Shown here in pieces: positions 1 through 11,035 of a DNA stretch of 64,000 bases (within the stretch, counting starts at the first letter, position 1; each line of letters starts with the position of its first letter). Under the pieces are notes generated by a model, which saw only the letters and a program-made list of their open reading frames with translations, did no database searches and was not told the DNA's origin. Both the position numbers and the translations under genes were made by a program. Source of the stretch: Carposina sasakii (lineage: Eukaryota > Arthropoda > Insecta > Lepidoptera > Carposinidae); NCBI GenBank assembly GCA_014607495.2, contig CP053148.1, positions 10,726,001 to 10,790,000 of the forward strand. Direction: 5' to 3'.

Positions 1-85
1 GTGTGCATGGTTTTATACGCAGGTAAGCCGAGTATAACTTTAGCCGGATTACGATCTCTTCATGGGCGCATGTAAGTTGTTTCTG

Positions 86-240
86 TAATATTTTTTTATT
101 TTGACTAACTTTACACTTGTTCTTGAGGATTTTCCCGACGTTTTCATTCATCATCATCATTATCATCCATCATAAATTCAGAAATCATTTACTAAAGACA
201 ATGGCTGTATGGGCTTAGTTCCCCTTGCCTTTCCTTCGGG
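86..240 (-). repeat. Fragment of the Helitron-like repeat found at 8.0-9.6 and 14.7-16.0 kb
   Basis: Closely matches 8984-9110 and 15384-15535 (for example AAACAATGGCTGTATGG and TTTTACACT...GAGGATTTT). A truncated third copy with an ATCATC-type expansion in the middle. Confidence 0.7.
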
Positions 241-274
241 ATAAACTAAACAAACAAAGCAAAGTGACAGACAG

Positions 275-687
275 TAGGGATGGCGATCAGAGATCGATTA
301 ATCGCAAAAACGATTTTTCGAGCCAAAAAAATCGATTTTTCAAATCGATATGTAGTACTGAATCCATAAAATAAGTATGGTATAGAAAGATAGCGAGCGT
401 GGCCGGTGAAAGGGACATAAATTATGGTACATCCAAAATGCAAGGTGGCCAGTCGATAGAAAATTGCCCTATTTTGTGAAGTGGTGAAAGTGCTTATGAT
501 GAAAAATCATCATCATCCTGCCCTTATCCTATTACTTATGGGGTTGGTCGGCATAATATGGTTTATTTATATGGTTTTTTTGAAAATTGATCTTTTAGAC
601 CTCGATTTTTTTTGTAGATCGATTCATCAGGTCACGATTCGAACCGATTTAAAAATCGATATTTTTTTGAAAGAATTGCCATCCCTA
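275..687. mobile_element. MITE with TAGGGATGGC terminal inverted repeats
   Basis: Ends are TAGGGATGGCGAT and ATTGCCATCCCTA. Just inside, both ends carry poly(T/A)-rich ATCGATTTTT stretches in inverted orientation. 413 bp, no transposase. TIR style resembles hAT-type MITEs, but no clean target-site duplication is visible. Confidence 0.65.
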
Positions 688-739
688 ACCGACATCGCGG
701 TGTGCGCGGGTGGTGGGTAGTGAGGTACGACACGCTGAC

Positions 740-895
740 CATTTAGCCAGCAACGACACGTTAGAACTTGTTTGCGCGGCAAAACAATCAAATGGTAAAC
801 CGAATAATTCGGCTGAATATTCGGTTCGGTAAAGATTAAACCGAATACTATTCGGTATTCGGTTATTCGGTGAAATCAGTATTCGGCGCATCTCT
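740..895. repeat. Partial MITE rich in ATTCGG motifs
   Basis: Repeated ATTCGGT/ACCGAAT words on both strands, ending GTATTCGGCGCATCTCTA, typical of a hAT-like MITE end. The matching left end is not recognisable. Confidence 0.4.
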
Positions 896-1004
896 AATAT
901 ATATAGATGATGACATTACTTATTAGTAACTAAATTTATTATATTATGCAAATAAAAATAAAATCAACACTACTTTGAAATAAATTACTTATAAAAATGA
1001 CTCC

Positions 1005-1190
1005 GTGGTTTTTATGTTCTCTGCGCTTGACCTTGCATTGACCCGCCTGCTCGAAAGCGCGCGAATTTTGAATTATAACTTCGCAGATTTTACGCGTAAG
1101 AACTTTGAGTTGCGGGTGGCGGGGTATGTGGGCGGAGCAACCGTGGGATTTTTATTTGACTGCCGGGTCTTAACTGATAGAAGTAGGTAG
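1005..1190. other. No recognisable feature
   Basis: Mixed-composition DNA between repeats. The short open frame on the plus strand has no family resemblance. Confidence 0.4.
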
Positions 1191-1400
1191 CTATCTAAGC
1201 TTTTCCGTGTCCGTGTAGGCACTATTGCTGTGTACTAAAGAATAAAATAAATCATAGAATGACGGCCAATTAGTAGGATCGCCATTAAATTCCGGTAAGG
1301 GCAAGATAGGCAAATTTCTTTTGTTGTTAATAAACTGGTCTAATGACAAAGTATGATACCTACTTAGATGGCATTTTTGCTCATCGATTGATTTTATCAC
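1191..1400 (-). pseudogene. BEL/Pao retrotransposon gag fragment
   Basis: The minus strand encodes LPILPLPEFNGDPTNWPSF, then YDLFYSLVHSNS and DTEKL. This is the hallmark of the BEL/Pao-type gag domain (P-x-F-x-G-x-P-x-x-W-x-x-F-x-x-x-F...LS..EK). Only about 65 codons remain and there are no LTRs nearby, so it is a dead fragment. Confidence 0.75.
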
Positions 1401-1416
1401 TCATCTGAGGATTTTA

Positions 1417-2093
1417 TAGTCGTGCCCATAGAAATGTAGAGGAGATACCAAATCCCTGGTCGTGCCACGATGCCACGCTAATTTTTGTAAACTTTGGCTA
1501 TGGATCTATTTTCTACGTTTGCAGAAGTCAAAATGTGGTATATTTTCATATTTCGTAGTTGGGATTACTCACAAAGTTCGAAAAAATAATCTTTATACTT
1601 ACTTCATTCGTTAAAATTGTTATTAGGAAGATCATGATACGACAATTTTGAGTCTACAGTAAATATTATTTTTATATTATATCAGCGTACTTCCGCGACT
1701 TTGTCCGCGTGACATTATAGCCTATGTGTCATTCTGATGTAAGTACTTTTAAATTCTAGCAATTTTATTAAAATTTTGCTTATTTAGGTACATGTCGTTG
1801 AGTGTACAAGGAAGAATATCTTTACAATATATATTTCCAGATTGTGTTACCTTATTCCAAATTAAAATCTGTTCCGGTACGGAACACATCGTGTTATAAA
1901 TATAACAAATAAAGTAAGTACATATGTACATAATTATCAAACTATTTTTTCGATCTATCTGAGTGATCCCAGCTACAAAATTTTAAAATCTACCATACTT
2001 TGACTTTTGCAAACCTAGCGTGGCACGACTATACAAAATTTTAAAATCAACCACATTTTGACTTATGCAAACTTAGCGTGGCTTGACTATTAT
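1417..2093. mobile_element. Inverted-repeat element with a duplicated 59-bp arm unit
   Basis: The left part (TAGTCGTGCC..., then GTTTGCAGAAGTCAAA at 1519) is inverted relative to the right part. There a 59-bp unit with TTTTGCAAACCTAGCGTGGC is present twice in tandem (about 1974-2032 and 2033-2092). The interior holds an unrelated Helitron-like tail relic near 1690-1720. Confidence 0.55.
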
Positions 2094-2423
2094 CATACCT
2101 ACTTTAGATAACATTATGTAGGAGACCGCTCCAAATTGTATTGAATTTTATTACCAGTTAAATTGACGCGTCTTACCTTATACACTGAAAAACAAAAGTT
2201 GACACGTGGCCGGAGAGTAGATAGAGGTGAGTCGTAGAGTACCTAGGTCTAGGAACTTTTTTTTTATTACACGCGTGACGTTGAAAGTTGCTTTACGTGA
2301 ACGATTGAATGACAGTTTGAACATTCACAAATTATGTACTAAAACATTACCGCAAGGAATATTTTTATATTTTTACTTTCATTTAAACGTTATAATTTAC
2401 GTTCTGCAAAATTATAATTAAGT

Positions 2424-2462
2424 GCTAGATATAAATTTGAAGAATATCCTGACAGTCAGTCA
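2424..2462 (+). promoter_or_regulatory. TATA box plus TCAGT initiator upstream of the eIF4G alternative first exon
   Basis: TATAAA lies at 2430-2435 and an arthropod-type initiator TCAGT at 2456-2460. The spacing of 28 bp from the first T to the initiator A is right for a core promoter. The transcript would have a 5' leader of about 300 nt with at least one short upstream ORF, starting at ATG 2586. Inferred from motifs only. Confidence 0.5.
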
Positions 2463-2759
2463 CGTTTGTTTATTGGTTACATCCGCCATTTTGTACTCTC
2501 GTTTGTTTAGTGACTGGGTTTCTTTCCTTGTGATGCTTTTTAATTCTACACTAAATATTTATAGTGATTTCGCAAGTGGTGTAAAATGTTTTTGTTAGAA
2601 ACGTTGGTATATAAGGGTTTAAATTAAATCGTAGTATTTGTCATTTTGACGTCGGTTTATCATTTACCTATGTGCCGGATGTGTCCTACAATCGGTTAGG
2701 GCGATTTTACGTGCCACCTTGAGTGGTGTACGTGTCCCGATACCTATGCTGCCAAGATT

Positions 2760-2841
2760 ATGAGTGGCAACGGGAATCAGGTGCCGTTGGCGCCGAGTCA
2801 GCGAGGGCCCGGATCGTATCCTTTTGAAAACCATGTTTACG
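2760..2841 (+). CDS. eIF4G: eIF4G alternative first coding exon (MSGNGNQVPLAPSQRG...)
   Basis: ATG at 2760 opens a 27-codon stretch beginning MSGNGNQVPLAPSQRGPG, similar in composition to the Gly/Pro/Gln-rich eIF4G N-terminus. A donor ACG|GTATTT at 2841/2842 leaves phase 1. That is exactly what the acceptor at 13403/13404 needs, giving ...ENHVY-GPECYLPPGG. The resulting isoform would be 1721 residues. It could also join an acceptor at 12643/12644 (AAAG|AT), again in phase. The donor is not strong, and no transcript evidence can be seen here. Confidence 0.6.
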
Positions 2842-3905
2842 GTATTTTTTAAACATATTTACGTAATGTAATTAAGCCACTTCAGCATTCTGATTAAGCC
2901 GCACATGCGAATATTGTTTAAAATTACATGTTATTAGTAATGTATTTAATAGACCTGTTTGAAGGGTACCTTTCACAAGCTACAGGTTAGTGTTGGTAAC
3001 TGTATCCTTGGTAATTGTATCTCTTCCTAAAGTTTTCTGTTGACTATAAGATACCATTTACCAGTATTACTGTCCCCTGAAAATAGTACCTGTCATTTAA
3101 AATGTTTACCGTGTAAATAGAAAATATTTAAAGCAATGCATAATAATAACAAAGGTGCTGCTATTTACATTATAGTTGTGATGTGCAACATACTCTGATA
3201 TTCTTCATTATTATGTGTCTAAGTAAGTAACTATAATAATGCTCAACCTTAAATTAAGTTAAATAAATTATCTTGGTATTTCAGACTATAAATAAGATTT
3301 AGTTGCTTGTTATTATAATCACCACTCATAATCTTTCTGTTAATTTGATTAAATTCTATTATGATTAACACCAAAGGCTGTGGTTAATCAAAATTAAAGG
3401 AGAATCCCAGCATGAAGGAAGGCCTAAAAAGGTTGTTGTTGAATTATTTCTGTTTTTGTAAATAGTGTATTGCTTATCACATCTTGTTGCACTTCCATAA
3501 TGGTACCTATACCATTGCAATTTTAACAAACCTAATGGTATTCTTGTGTTTTAGATTAAAGCTCTGAAAAATAATATAACATTATTATAAATATTATGTC
3601 AGAAACAAACATAAAAGTAGTTTATAAACTTCCTCAAAAAGTTGACAGTCAAACTTAAATACCTTTTTTAATATTAGTAGAGAAAATAATTTCAGAATGT
3701 AATGTATAAACAGCTTTAGTCACCAAGCCATCCACTTTGGCAACAACAGTTGCGAGGACTGCTAAGCCATGTATTGTGTAACTTCTTAAAATAAAAATTG
3801 AAAACAATAATTCTACTAAGACCTGATTTTTCCAAACGTTACAATAAAGTTGATGCTGTCTCTATCATGATTTAAGTTTTATAGAAAGACAGCAACTTTA
3901 TTCTT
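2842..3905. other. Intron, no recognisable feature
   Basis: AT-rich first-intron sequence; no ORF, RNA gene or repeat that I can identify. Confidence 0.5.
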
Positions 3906-3909
3906 TTAA

Positions 3910-4175
3910 CCCTTAAATGGACAATGTTGTTTTTAAACAACATACTAAACATCACAGATAAAATTGACCTTCTTTTAATATTTTGTTAATTTTGACAACT
4001 AGTTCTTATTTCTGAACGAATTTTGTACTTTTTTAATGTTGGCACTATCCAATATTTTTATGCATTGAAAATTCATGTCTAGATTTTGTTTACTCATTTT
4101 TCCTAGACAGTAATACATGTCTATTACACAAATATATTTTTTTAAAACGTGAAACAAAAATCGTCCATTTAAGGG
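3910..4175. mobile_element. piggyBac-type MITE with TTAA target duplication
   Basis: TTAA at 3906-3909 and 4176-4179 flank perfect 13-bp inverted repeats CCCTTAAATGGAC / GTCCATTTAAGGG. A subterminal palindrome (GTTGTTTTTAAACAAC) follows the left end. 266 bp and no coding capacity. TTAA insertion and CCY ends are diagnostic of the piggyBac superfamily. Confidence 0.85.
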
Positions 4176-4179
4176 TTAA

Positions 4180-6660
4180 TAGACTATCTGATGTTTAAAA
4201 AAAGTCAAATCTAAGTTAGGTAGGTATATATAGCATTTAAATCTAAGATACATATGTATCTTAGTAGGTACCCTTACCAAATGAAATAGAGTTGGTAATA
4301 TCTATTTTATATAGGTTTGTGTTGAATACATCTCATTAGATTATTGTAATAAAAAGTGCTTTAAAGCTATACATTAAGAAACAGTAAGTAGTCAATAATT
4401 TGTTAATTAGTTACCTATATAAATTATACATATTTTGTCATTAAGCTATCTTGTTACTTAATGTTACAGGATGTTTACATTGCAAAGACAAAGAACATTG
4501 TCCTAGCTCGGAGTAATGATTAAACTTTTATTTTTGAACATAATCTTATGGTTTTTACACTTTACACATTTTTAGTACATGACTTGTTGAGTTATAATGC
4601 TTACAAAGATAGTTACTAACTCTGAAATGATCTTTATCTAACTTACGTACCAAATTCTATAGGTATAGATTGTTTTTGAAATTATAAAATTTTATTAAAC
4701 TTAAATGTACACACCATAGTAACAGTTTGCATGGCATACAGGACTCAAATCGTTTTCAGTTTTTCACGTTAAAGCTGAATACATACGCATACATAGAGTA
4801 GAAACCTATTTTTTTTAAATTTAGTATCCCCTGTAAAGTATAATTTTTTCTAAAGAGTTTTATTTCAATTGTTTAGGAGAATTGTAGTTTGAGTACTTAA
4901 TAGCCTATGGATACTTTTGAACGGACTTACTATGGATTAATTGATTATTTTGGATACTGGATCTGACACTATGTAAATGATGTAGTTTATTCTAAATACA
5001 GCAATATCTTTTAATGCAAAGCGAATTATGCCAGCGATCTGGAACCATAAATAATTATTTATAAAAAATTTACATGGATGGGTAGTCATTCCAATATTTG
5101 TACAGTTAATCCTAAAATTCAAGGGTAATTTTTAACACATAAAGGCAACTTTAGTGTTAGTTTAAACTACTTAGTTAGTTTTTTGTGGTAGTGTAATAAA
5201 TGAAACTGTTGGGAGTAGAGGAATACCAATATTTATAAAATTTGTGGTTGTCCAGTCAACCTCCTATTGTTTGGAATTTATGACCATAAATTCCAAATAA
5301 ATGTTGCATGTGTAAATGTAAATAACAAATGCGAATGTATTTTTTAAATACTTAACTGAAGTTTGCAGGCTATTGCTTTATAAGTGAAAAAAAAAGTACT
5401 CATGATGAAAATTTTAAAACCTGCAATGAATAAGGTAATTAAGGCCAATATACTCATTACCAATTTTATGGAATGAAATTAATTTGATATGTGCAATGCG
5501 AGTTTAATTTTCATTTTGTACTTAAGTAACTAATTTATATAAATTTTCTACATGCAAATGGTTTTATATAATTTGAATGCAAGTCAAAATTCGTGATTTT
5601 ATTGTTAATCAACAGTGTGGTAGCATGATTTGTGAAGAGTGTTTCAGAAATAATAACAAGTGTGTAATTAATTATGTAATTTTTTTCCATTTCAAGGCTT
5701 GTAATGTCAGATGAAATAGAATTATCTTTATTTTTGATTCACAAAGAGAAAAAAAAGGTTGTAGAGAGTAAATTGCTGAATTTTTTTATACGGCTATACA
5801 CATGATTGTATTGTTTCCAAAATTATGGTAGGCAAGGCTTGCCCGTACGCCCGGCGTCAGACACTAGCGCGCGCTGTGACTAGCATGTTTCGCCACACAC
5901 CGTACGCATCGTATCATCTCTTTTGCTACGCAGCATAGAGTGAACGAGCATGTTTGTATACCGGGCGCTTTCGTGCAATAGCTGCACATTAACCTAATAT
6001 GATAATAAAATATCTTAAGCGTATTTGATTCGAGCTGTGTATTATCTACACAAGTCTCAACACCGGCACGTTCTGCAGCAACCCTGAAATTGTCACTGCA
6101 TCTCAGATAATGATGAGGCGCACCGCATCGCGGCATGCCCGAGTAGTTGCGACCTAATCTTTCAGTGAGAGCGTGAACTGGTTTCTGCTTGTTGTTCTTT
6201 TCGTTAAGACTGTGTCCAAAGCAAGCAGAAGCACTAGCAGTTACTGAGTATTTATGTTTCTGCTGAATTACGTCTCACTACTTTCACGTGGTGGTCCCTG
6301 TAGCTTTACGCAAATAGCTTCATCCCATCATTCACTTACATGTGCCTATTTCCCTCCTAAAACTGGTTAAATGTTAAATAAACTGTATTAGTTAGTAAAT
6401 TATCCTGTGTAAATATTAAGGACTCCTTCGCCTGAAGAATTTGTTACAAGGTACGGACGCACCCAATTTTCTCGTTTCATTGTTGAATTGAAACATTGGC
6501 CTATTTAGTTTATTACAATTTTCTGATTATATATATCTGATTGACCCGGGAAAACTAATTAGCTATCAAAACGTTAAATTTTCATCAAAACTGCTTCACC
6601 CGAATGTTTTTGAAATTGACATTGCTTCTAATTTGTTTTTTATCAAGTAAAATCTATATC
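4180..6660. other. Intron; mostly featureless, one GC-richer block at 5.84-6.3 kb
   Basis: AT-rich sequence without recognisable genes. From about 5840 to 6300 the composition becomes GC-richer and an open minus-strand frame (5864-6136) appears; its translation (Cys/His-rich) matches nothing I know. It may be an old repeat. Confidence 0.4.
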
Positions 6661-6664
6661 TATG

Positions 6665-7051
6665 CAGGATGTTTTTCCGTTGCCACCCTTAACGAATGGT
6701 ACGTACTCTATACATCAAATAAAGTAAGTTTATGGCAAAAAAAATGCTGGGAATGATGTAAATTTTTTTGTTATTTTTTATTACTTGATCGGGCGAAATT
6801 TGTAGTGCAGTGTTGTTTTTTGCTAGTTTAATGCTAGTTTTTTCATAGACAGATTTTATTATTTCTTCTGAAAAAAATCTTGCTACGCGCGTCAATGTGC
6901 ATTTATGCAGAAAAACGCAGTCTATTTACTCAACTTTGGACCCTAATATTTTGGAAACCAGACACTTCCCAGGTATGCACGGAGAAAAATGATCGTGGTG
7001 ATGAGGAGATTCCGTAGTTTTCGGGAACTTTGACGACCAAAAATCATCCTG
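6665..7051. mobile_element. MITE, first of two copies (CAGGATG ends)
   Basis: Ends CAGGATGTTTTTCCG and AAAAATCATCCTG are inverted. The body is about 85-90 percent similar by eye to 21487-21863 (GTACGTA.TCTATACATCAAAT..., ACTTGATCGGGCGAAATTT). The flanks contain TA. A mariner element begins 20 bp to its right. Confidence 0.7.
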
Positions 7052-7276
7052 TATATACATATATTATATACGAGGTGTGTTCAAAAAGTAAGGTGACTTT
7101 TCAAATTTCGCGGGCAACGTACTTTCGATTATCGATTTTTTTGTTTTGTTATGTTGGTACACTCTTCCCGAACATCTGTACCAAGTTTCAAGTGTATAGC
7201 ATTTTTTGTTTGGTTGTGAGAAGCGTAAAGGTTATAAGTGTTTTGCGTGTTCGGCGATTTCTTGCTATCGAAAAAT

Positions 7277-7681
7277 ATGGATCAAAGGATTTGCATCAAA
7301 TTTTGTGTAAAAAATAAAATAAAGTGCTCCGAAACACTTGAAATGTTTACAGTGGCATACGGTGAAACTGTTCTGAGTAAAAAAAATGTTTACAAGTGGT
7401 ACAAACTCTTCCAAGATGGCCGGGAAGATGCCAATGACGAGCCTCGCTCTGGACGCCCAAGTACGTCAACTACTGATGAAAACGTTCAAGCAGTGAAGAA
7501 AATTGTTCTGAAAAATCGTCGAATCACTATCAGAGAAGTTGCTGAGGATGTTTGTATATCGCTTGGCTCGTGCCATGAAATTTTTTCTAACGTTTTGGGC
7601 ATGAGACGTGTGTCAGCGAAGTTTGTTCCGAAATTGCTAAATTTTGACCAAATGCCCCTGCTCACTCATCTTTGCTTGTAA
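7277..7681 (+). CDS. Mariner transposase N-terminal DNA-binding part, frameshifted end
   Basis: ATG 7277 opens a 134-codon frame with the paired-like helix-turn-helix domain of mariner transposases: an N-terminal helix set, KWYKLFQDGREDANDEPRSG, then the linker RPSTSTTDE and the second helix-turn-helix RRITIREVAEDVCISLGS. At about 7640-7660 the coding sequence jumps to NAPAHSSLLVRDFLA in another frame, marking the deletion junction. The product would bind the element's ends but cannot catalyse transposition. Likely inactive as a gene, but the frame is clean. Confidence 0.7.
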   Translation: MDQRICIKFCVKNKIKCSETLEMFTVAYGETVLSKKNVYKWYKLFQDGREDANDEPRSGRPSTSTTDENVQAVKKIVLKNRRITIREVAEDVCISLGSCHEIFSNVLGMRRVSAKFVPKLLNFDQMPLLTHLCL

Positions 7682-7965
7682 GAGATTTTTTGGCCAAAAA
7701 CAACACCACAATCATGCCTCAGCCACCATATTCACCGGATTTGGCCCCATGTGACTTTTTCTTGTTCCCAAAACTAAAGAGACCTATGAAAGGACGGAGT
7801 TTTGCAACGATTGAAGAGATAAAGACTGCATCGCTGGAAGAGCTCAAGGCTATACCGAAAAGTGCTTATGAGAAGTGCTTTGAGGATTGGAAAAACCGTT
7901 GGCATAATTGTATTGTATCTGAGGGGGATTACTTTGAAGGGGACAACATAAATATTGATAAATAA
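7656..7965 (+). pseudogene. Mariner transposase C-terminal catalytic fragment
   Basis: Read from AATGCCCCTGCTCAC the frame gives NAPAHSSLLVRDFLA, then PPYSPDLAPCDFFLFPKLK with the last catalytic Asp (D34D type), then a normal C-terminus ending YFEGDNINIDK and stop. It is out of frame with the N-terminal part and has no start of its own. Confidence 0.85.
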
Positions 7966-8029
7966 ATAAATATTTTTTCTTAAAAATACAGTCACCTTAT
8001 TTTTTTAACACACCTCGTACATACTATTG

Positions 8030-9570
8030 ACCCGCCCTCGCTTCGCTTCGGTACATATCCTCTAACATTTGGAATTTCCGTTTGTCCCGTTCCCGTGGGA
8101 ATTTCGGGAAATATGTCCTCAGTGCTTCCTTACACTCCCTACCGAATTATCTGTCGTATTTTATCATTATGTGTCAAGTAAGTGGTTTTAATTGGGAATT
8201 CTCGTTTGTCCCGTTCCCGTGAAAATTTCGGGAAATTCGTTCTTAGTGCTTTCTCGCACTCCCTAACGAATATACATGCTCGATTTCTGCTTTATATTTA
8301 TAGCGGTTTTCGTAAAAAATTAAATTCACGTTTTTCCCGTTCAGGTGGAAATTTCGAAAAAATACGTTCTCAGTGCCTCCTCACACTCCCTACCAAATTT
8401 CATAATTATATTGTGTAAAATGGTTTTCGTTAAAATTGGGAATTCCCGTTTGTTCATTTCCCGTGGGAATTACGGAAAATCCATTCTTCGTGCTCCCTAG
8501 CAGTCCCTAATGAACATACATCTTCGATTTCAACTTCAAAGGTTTCCTTAAAAATTTTGTATTCCAGTTTGTTCCGTTCCGGTGGGAATTTCGGGAAATA
8601 TGTTCTCAGTTCTTTCTTACACTCCCTACCGAATATACCTGTCATACTTCTTTTCTATATGTCATGTGATTTTCGTAAAGACTTGAAATTCCTGTTTGTT
8701 CCATTCCCACCGGAATTTCGGGAAACCCGTTTATAATGGTCTTTTACACCCCCTAACAAACATACACGCCAAATTTCATCTGTGTACGTCAAAAGGTTTA
8801 TTTTTATACTTATTGAATAAGCTTTTGTTCCTGTACAGTGGAAATTTAGGTAAAAGTTTGGAATTCGTGTCTGCCCTGTTCCCATGGGAATTTTGGGAAA
8901 TCCGTCCGTACTCTCTTACACTCCCTTATTTGTATGTGTCCGTTTCTTCGTGGGGTCATGTAGATATGTTGTTTTCGCATTTCTTTTTGATTTTGACTAA
9001 TTTTACACTCGTTTTTGAGGATTTTGCCGACGTTTCCATTTATAATCTATTATAAATTCAGAAATCCTCAGTACTAAAAACAATGGCTGTATGGATGCTG
9101 TATTCCTCATGCTCTTTCTTGAACCCGTGATCACGCACACCTTTGAAGCAACTTTTTAGTATGTCAAATTTTTACAACCTATTTACAGTATCCAAAAAAC
9201 TGATAATATTTATCGATTTGGCAACAATCGGCGGGTAAGATGAGCGGAAGATGTGGGATTTTTGACTCGTTTTTGCTTCACTACCCGGAATACATCTGTC
9301 ATTGCTGACTCTTTCTGGGGACTTGTTATTCTATGGTGTATGTCAAACTTATAGCTCCATGCGTCAAATGGTAAAAAAAAATTATTGTATTTAATTCATG
9401 TTTATTCCAGTCCAGGGGAAATTATGCGAAACCCTATAGCCTATGTTCATCCGGGTCCAATAAAGATTCTAACGGTAAAAGAATTTTTTAAATCGGTCCA
9501 GTAGTTTCGGAGCCTATTCGCTGCAAAAAAAAACAAACAAACAATCAAAGTTTACCTCTTTATGATATAT
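8030..9570 (-). mobile_element. Helitron-like non-autonomous repeat with internal minisatellite
   Basis: About seven units of roughly 115-130 bp carry CCCGTGGGAATTTCGGGAAA (8091, 8207, 8338, 8459, 8577, 8704, 8880, diverged). A shared tail follows, ending in AAACAAACAATCAAAGTTTACCTC. The same architecture occurs at 14.7-16.0 kb (same orientation) and 41.5-42.3 kb (inverted). The Helitron assignment is inferred from the CGCGGACGGAGTCGCGGGC-type end at 42.27 kb. Confidence 0.6.
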
Positions 9571-9577
9571 GTATAGA

Positions 9578-9897
9578 TAATAAAAATGTAACGGATCGCT
9601 GTCTGTACATGGAAGATATAAGAGAAAAAATATTATAGGAAACCTTTATCAACGCAATAGTCCCCAAAATAATGATTTTTGTAATTTTTGTCTGTTTGTC
9701 AGTGCGTTTGTGCACGCTAATCCGAAACGGCTGAACCGATTTCGATGCAGTTTTCAGGAATATATTGTAACAGGTCCCACTTAACATATAGGCTACTTTT
9801 TATCTCGGAAAAATGTTTTTATCCCGGATAATACATTTTGTTTTTTTTGTAAGTCCACGCGGACGGAGTCGCGGGCGTCCAGTAGTGTTAAATAAAT
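9578..9897 (+). mobile_element. Helitron-like short repeat, copy 1
   Basis: Strongly similar to 35978-36298 over about 310 bp (AATGTAACGGATCGCTGTCTG..., GGCTGAACCGATTTCGATGC, TTTTATCCCGGATAAT) and ending CACGCGGACGGAGTCGCGGG. No coding capacity. Confidence 0.65.
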
Positions 9898-9899
9898 TG

Positions 9900-11020
9900 T
9901 TTTGAACCAAATAAATCACTAGATAGAATATTCGATCGATTCTGTACTATAATAATTTCTTTTCCGATTTAAATTATGACGATGTCCATAAAAACAACTT
10001 AATCATAAAAACGTAATTTTTGACAAACGGGCCCTTAAATTTAATTCAGACATTCTGTTAGCAAGCCACGCTGTGGCGCGGCACTGCGATGTAGTTTAGT
10101 TAGTTACGAGTACCTTGTTCGTCCTTAAGTTCAAGATTTGATTAGATTCATGTCCTTTAAATGAATTTTGTTAGACAAACGAGACGATTCGATTTCTCTT
10201 TTCCGCAGCGACGATGTCTCGAGAACCAATAATTCGATGCCTTTCCTTTTTATATTTGCATTTCTCCTACTAAATTCACACTTATTTATAAATAGTGGAC
10301 GCGTGGACTGCAGAAAAAACAAAATGTCAAAATTATCCGAGATAGAAATATAAAAATATTTTTACGTGAAAGAGTAACAAACATCCATCCATCTATCCCA
10401 TCCATCCATCCATACTCACAAACTTTCGCGTTTATACTATTAGTAAGATCATCTTACTTAATTATTTTATTTAAAACTAGGCGATACTCGCAACTATTTT
10501 CCTTGATCTCCATCGTGGAAAAGAAAGTTTTTAAATGCGCTGTACTTATGTAACTAAATTTTGTCTATCCTTCAGTTTGTGTAAGTAAACTATTGATGTC
10601 TACCTTTAATATTTTGATGTTTCACTATGTATCTGTCTGCGTCGGTAAGACATACAATAAGCAATACAATGTAGCACCAACTACAGTGTAATTGGATTTA
10701 CTGTGGAATACAAAGACTGCTCGTTCATATTCCTAAGTCCAGGTATCTATTCTTCTATTGTTGGACTAAACCAGCCTCCCTATAACTCCTTCACTTTGAC
10801 TTGTGCGCCAAATGGAGCCAAGTGAGCCAATCCTTTACAGCTCATTATGACCATTGCTTAGAAACCACGAGTTAACAGAACCGACAATCTCGGTTAAGAA
10901 AAGAGATAATAAATCTACGTATGATACATACCATAACTATCCATAAACTATACACAAAATATATGATATATCGACAATAATTAAAATTTGTTAATTCTAA
11001 AACTCAAAGGTAAGTAAAAA
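9900..11020. other. Intron, otherwise featureless
   Basis: Apart from the fragment at 10286-10445 no gene or repeat is recognisable; a CATC simple repeat lies near 10381-10412. Confidence 0.4.
10286..10445 (-). repeat. Helitron-like tail fragment, reverse orientation
   Basis: GTGGACGCGTGGACTGCAG then AAAAAACAAAATGTCAAAA and a CATC-rich stretch. It corresponds to the reversed end of the 9578 and 35978 repeats; a third such piece is at 54085-54180. Confidence 0.5.
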
Positions 11021-11035
11021 GGAAAATTGATAATG

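Larger units (their letters stand above)
7071..8017 (+). mobile_element. Mariner element with intact ends and an internal deletion
   Basis: 28-bp inverted repeats (CGAGGTGTGTTCAAAAAGTA... and its complement at 7991-8017, two mismatches) are flanked by TA at 7069-7070 and 8018-8019. 947 bp, against about 1.3 kb for a full mariner. The missing part is the middle of the transposase, including its first two catalytic acidic residues. Confidence 0.9.

Noticed and set aside
5864..6136. Minus-strand frame of 90 codons with many Cys and His residues
   Set aside because: Spacing of Cys and His does not fit a zinc finger and nothing in the flanks supports a gene.
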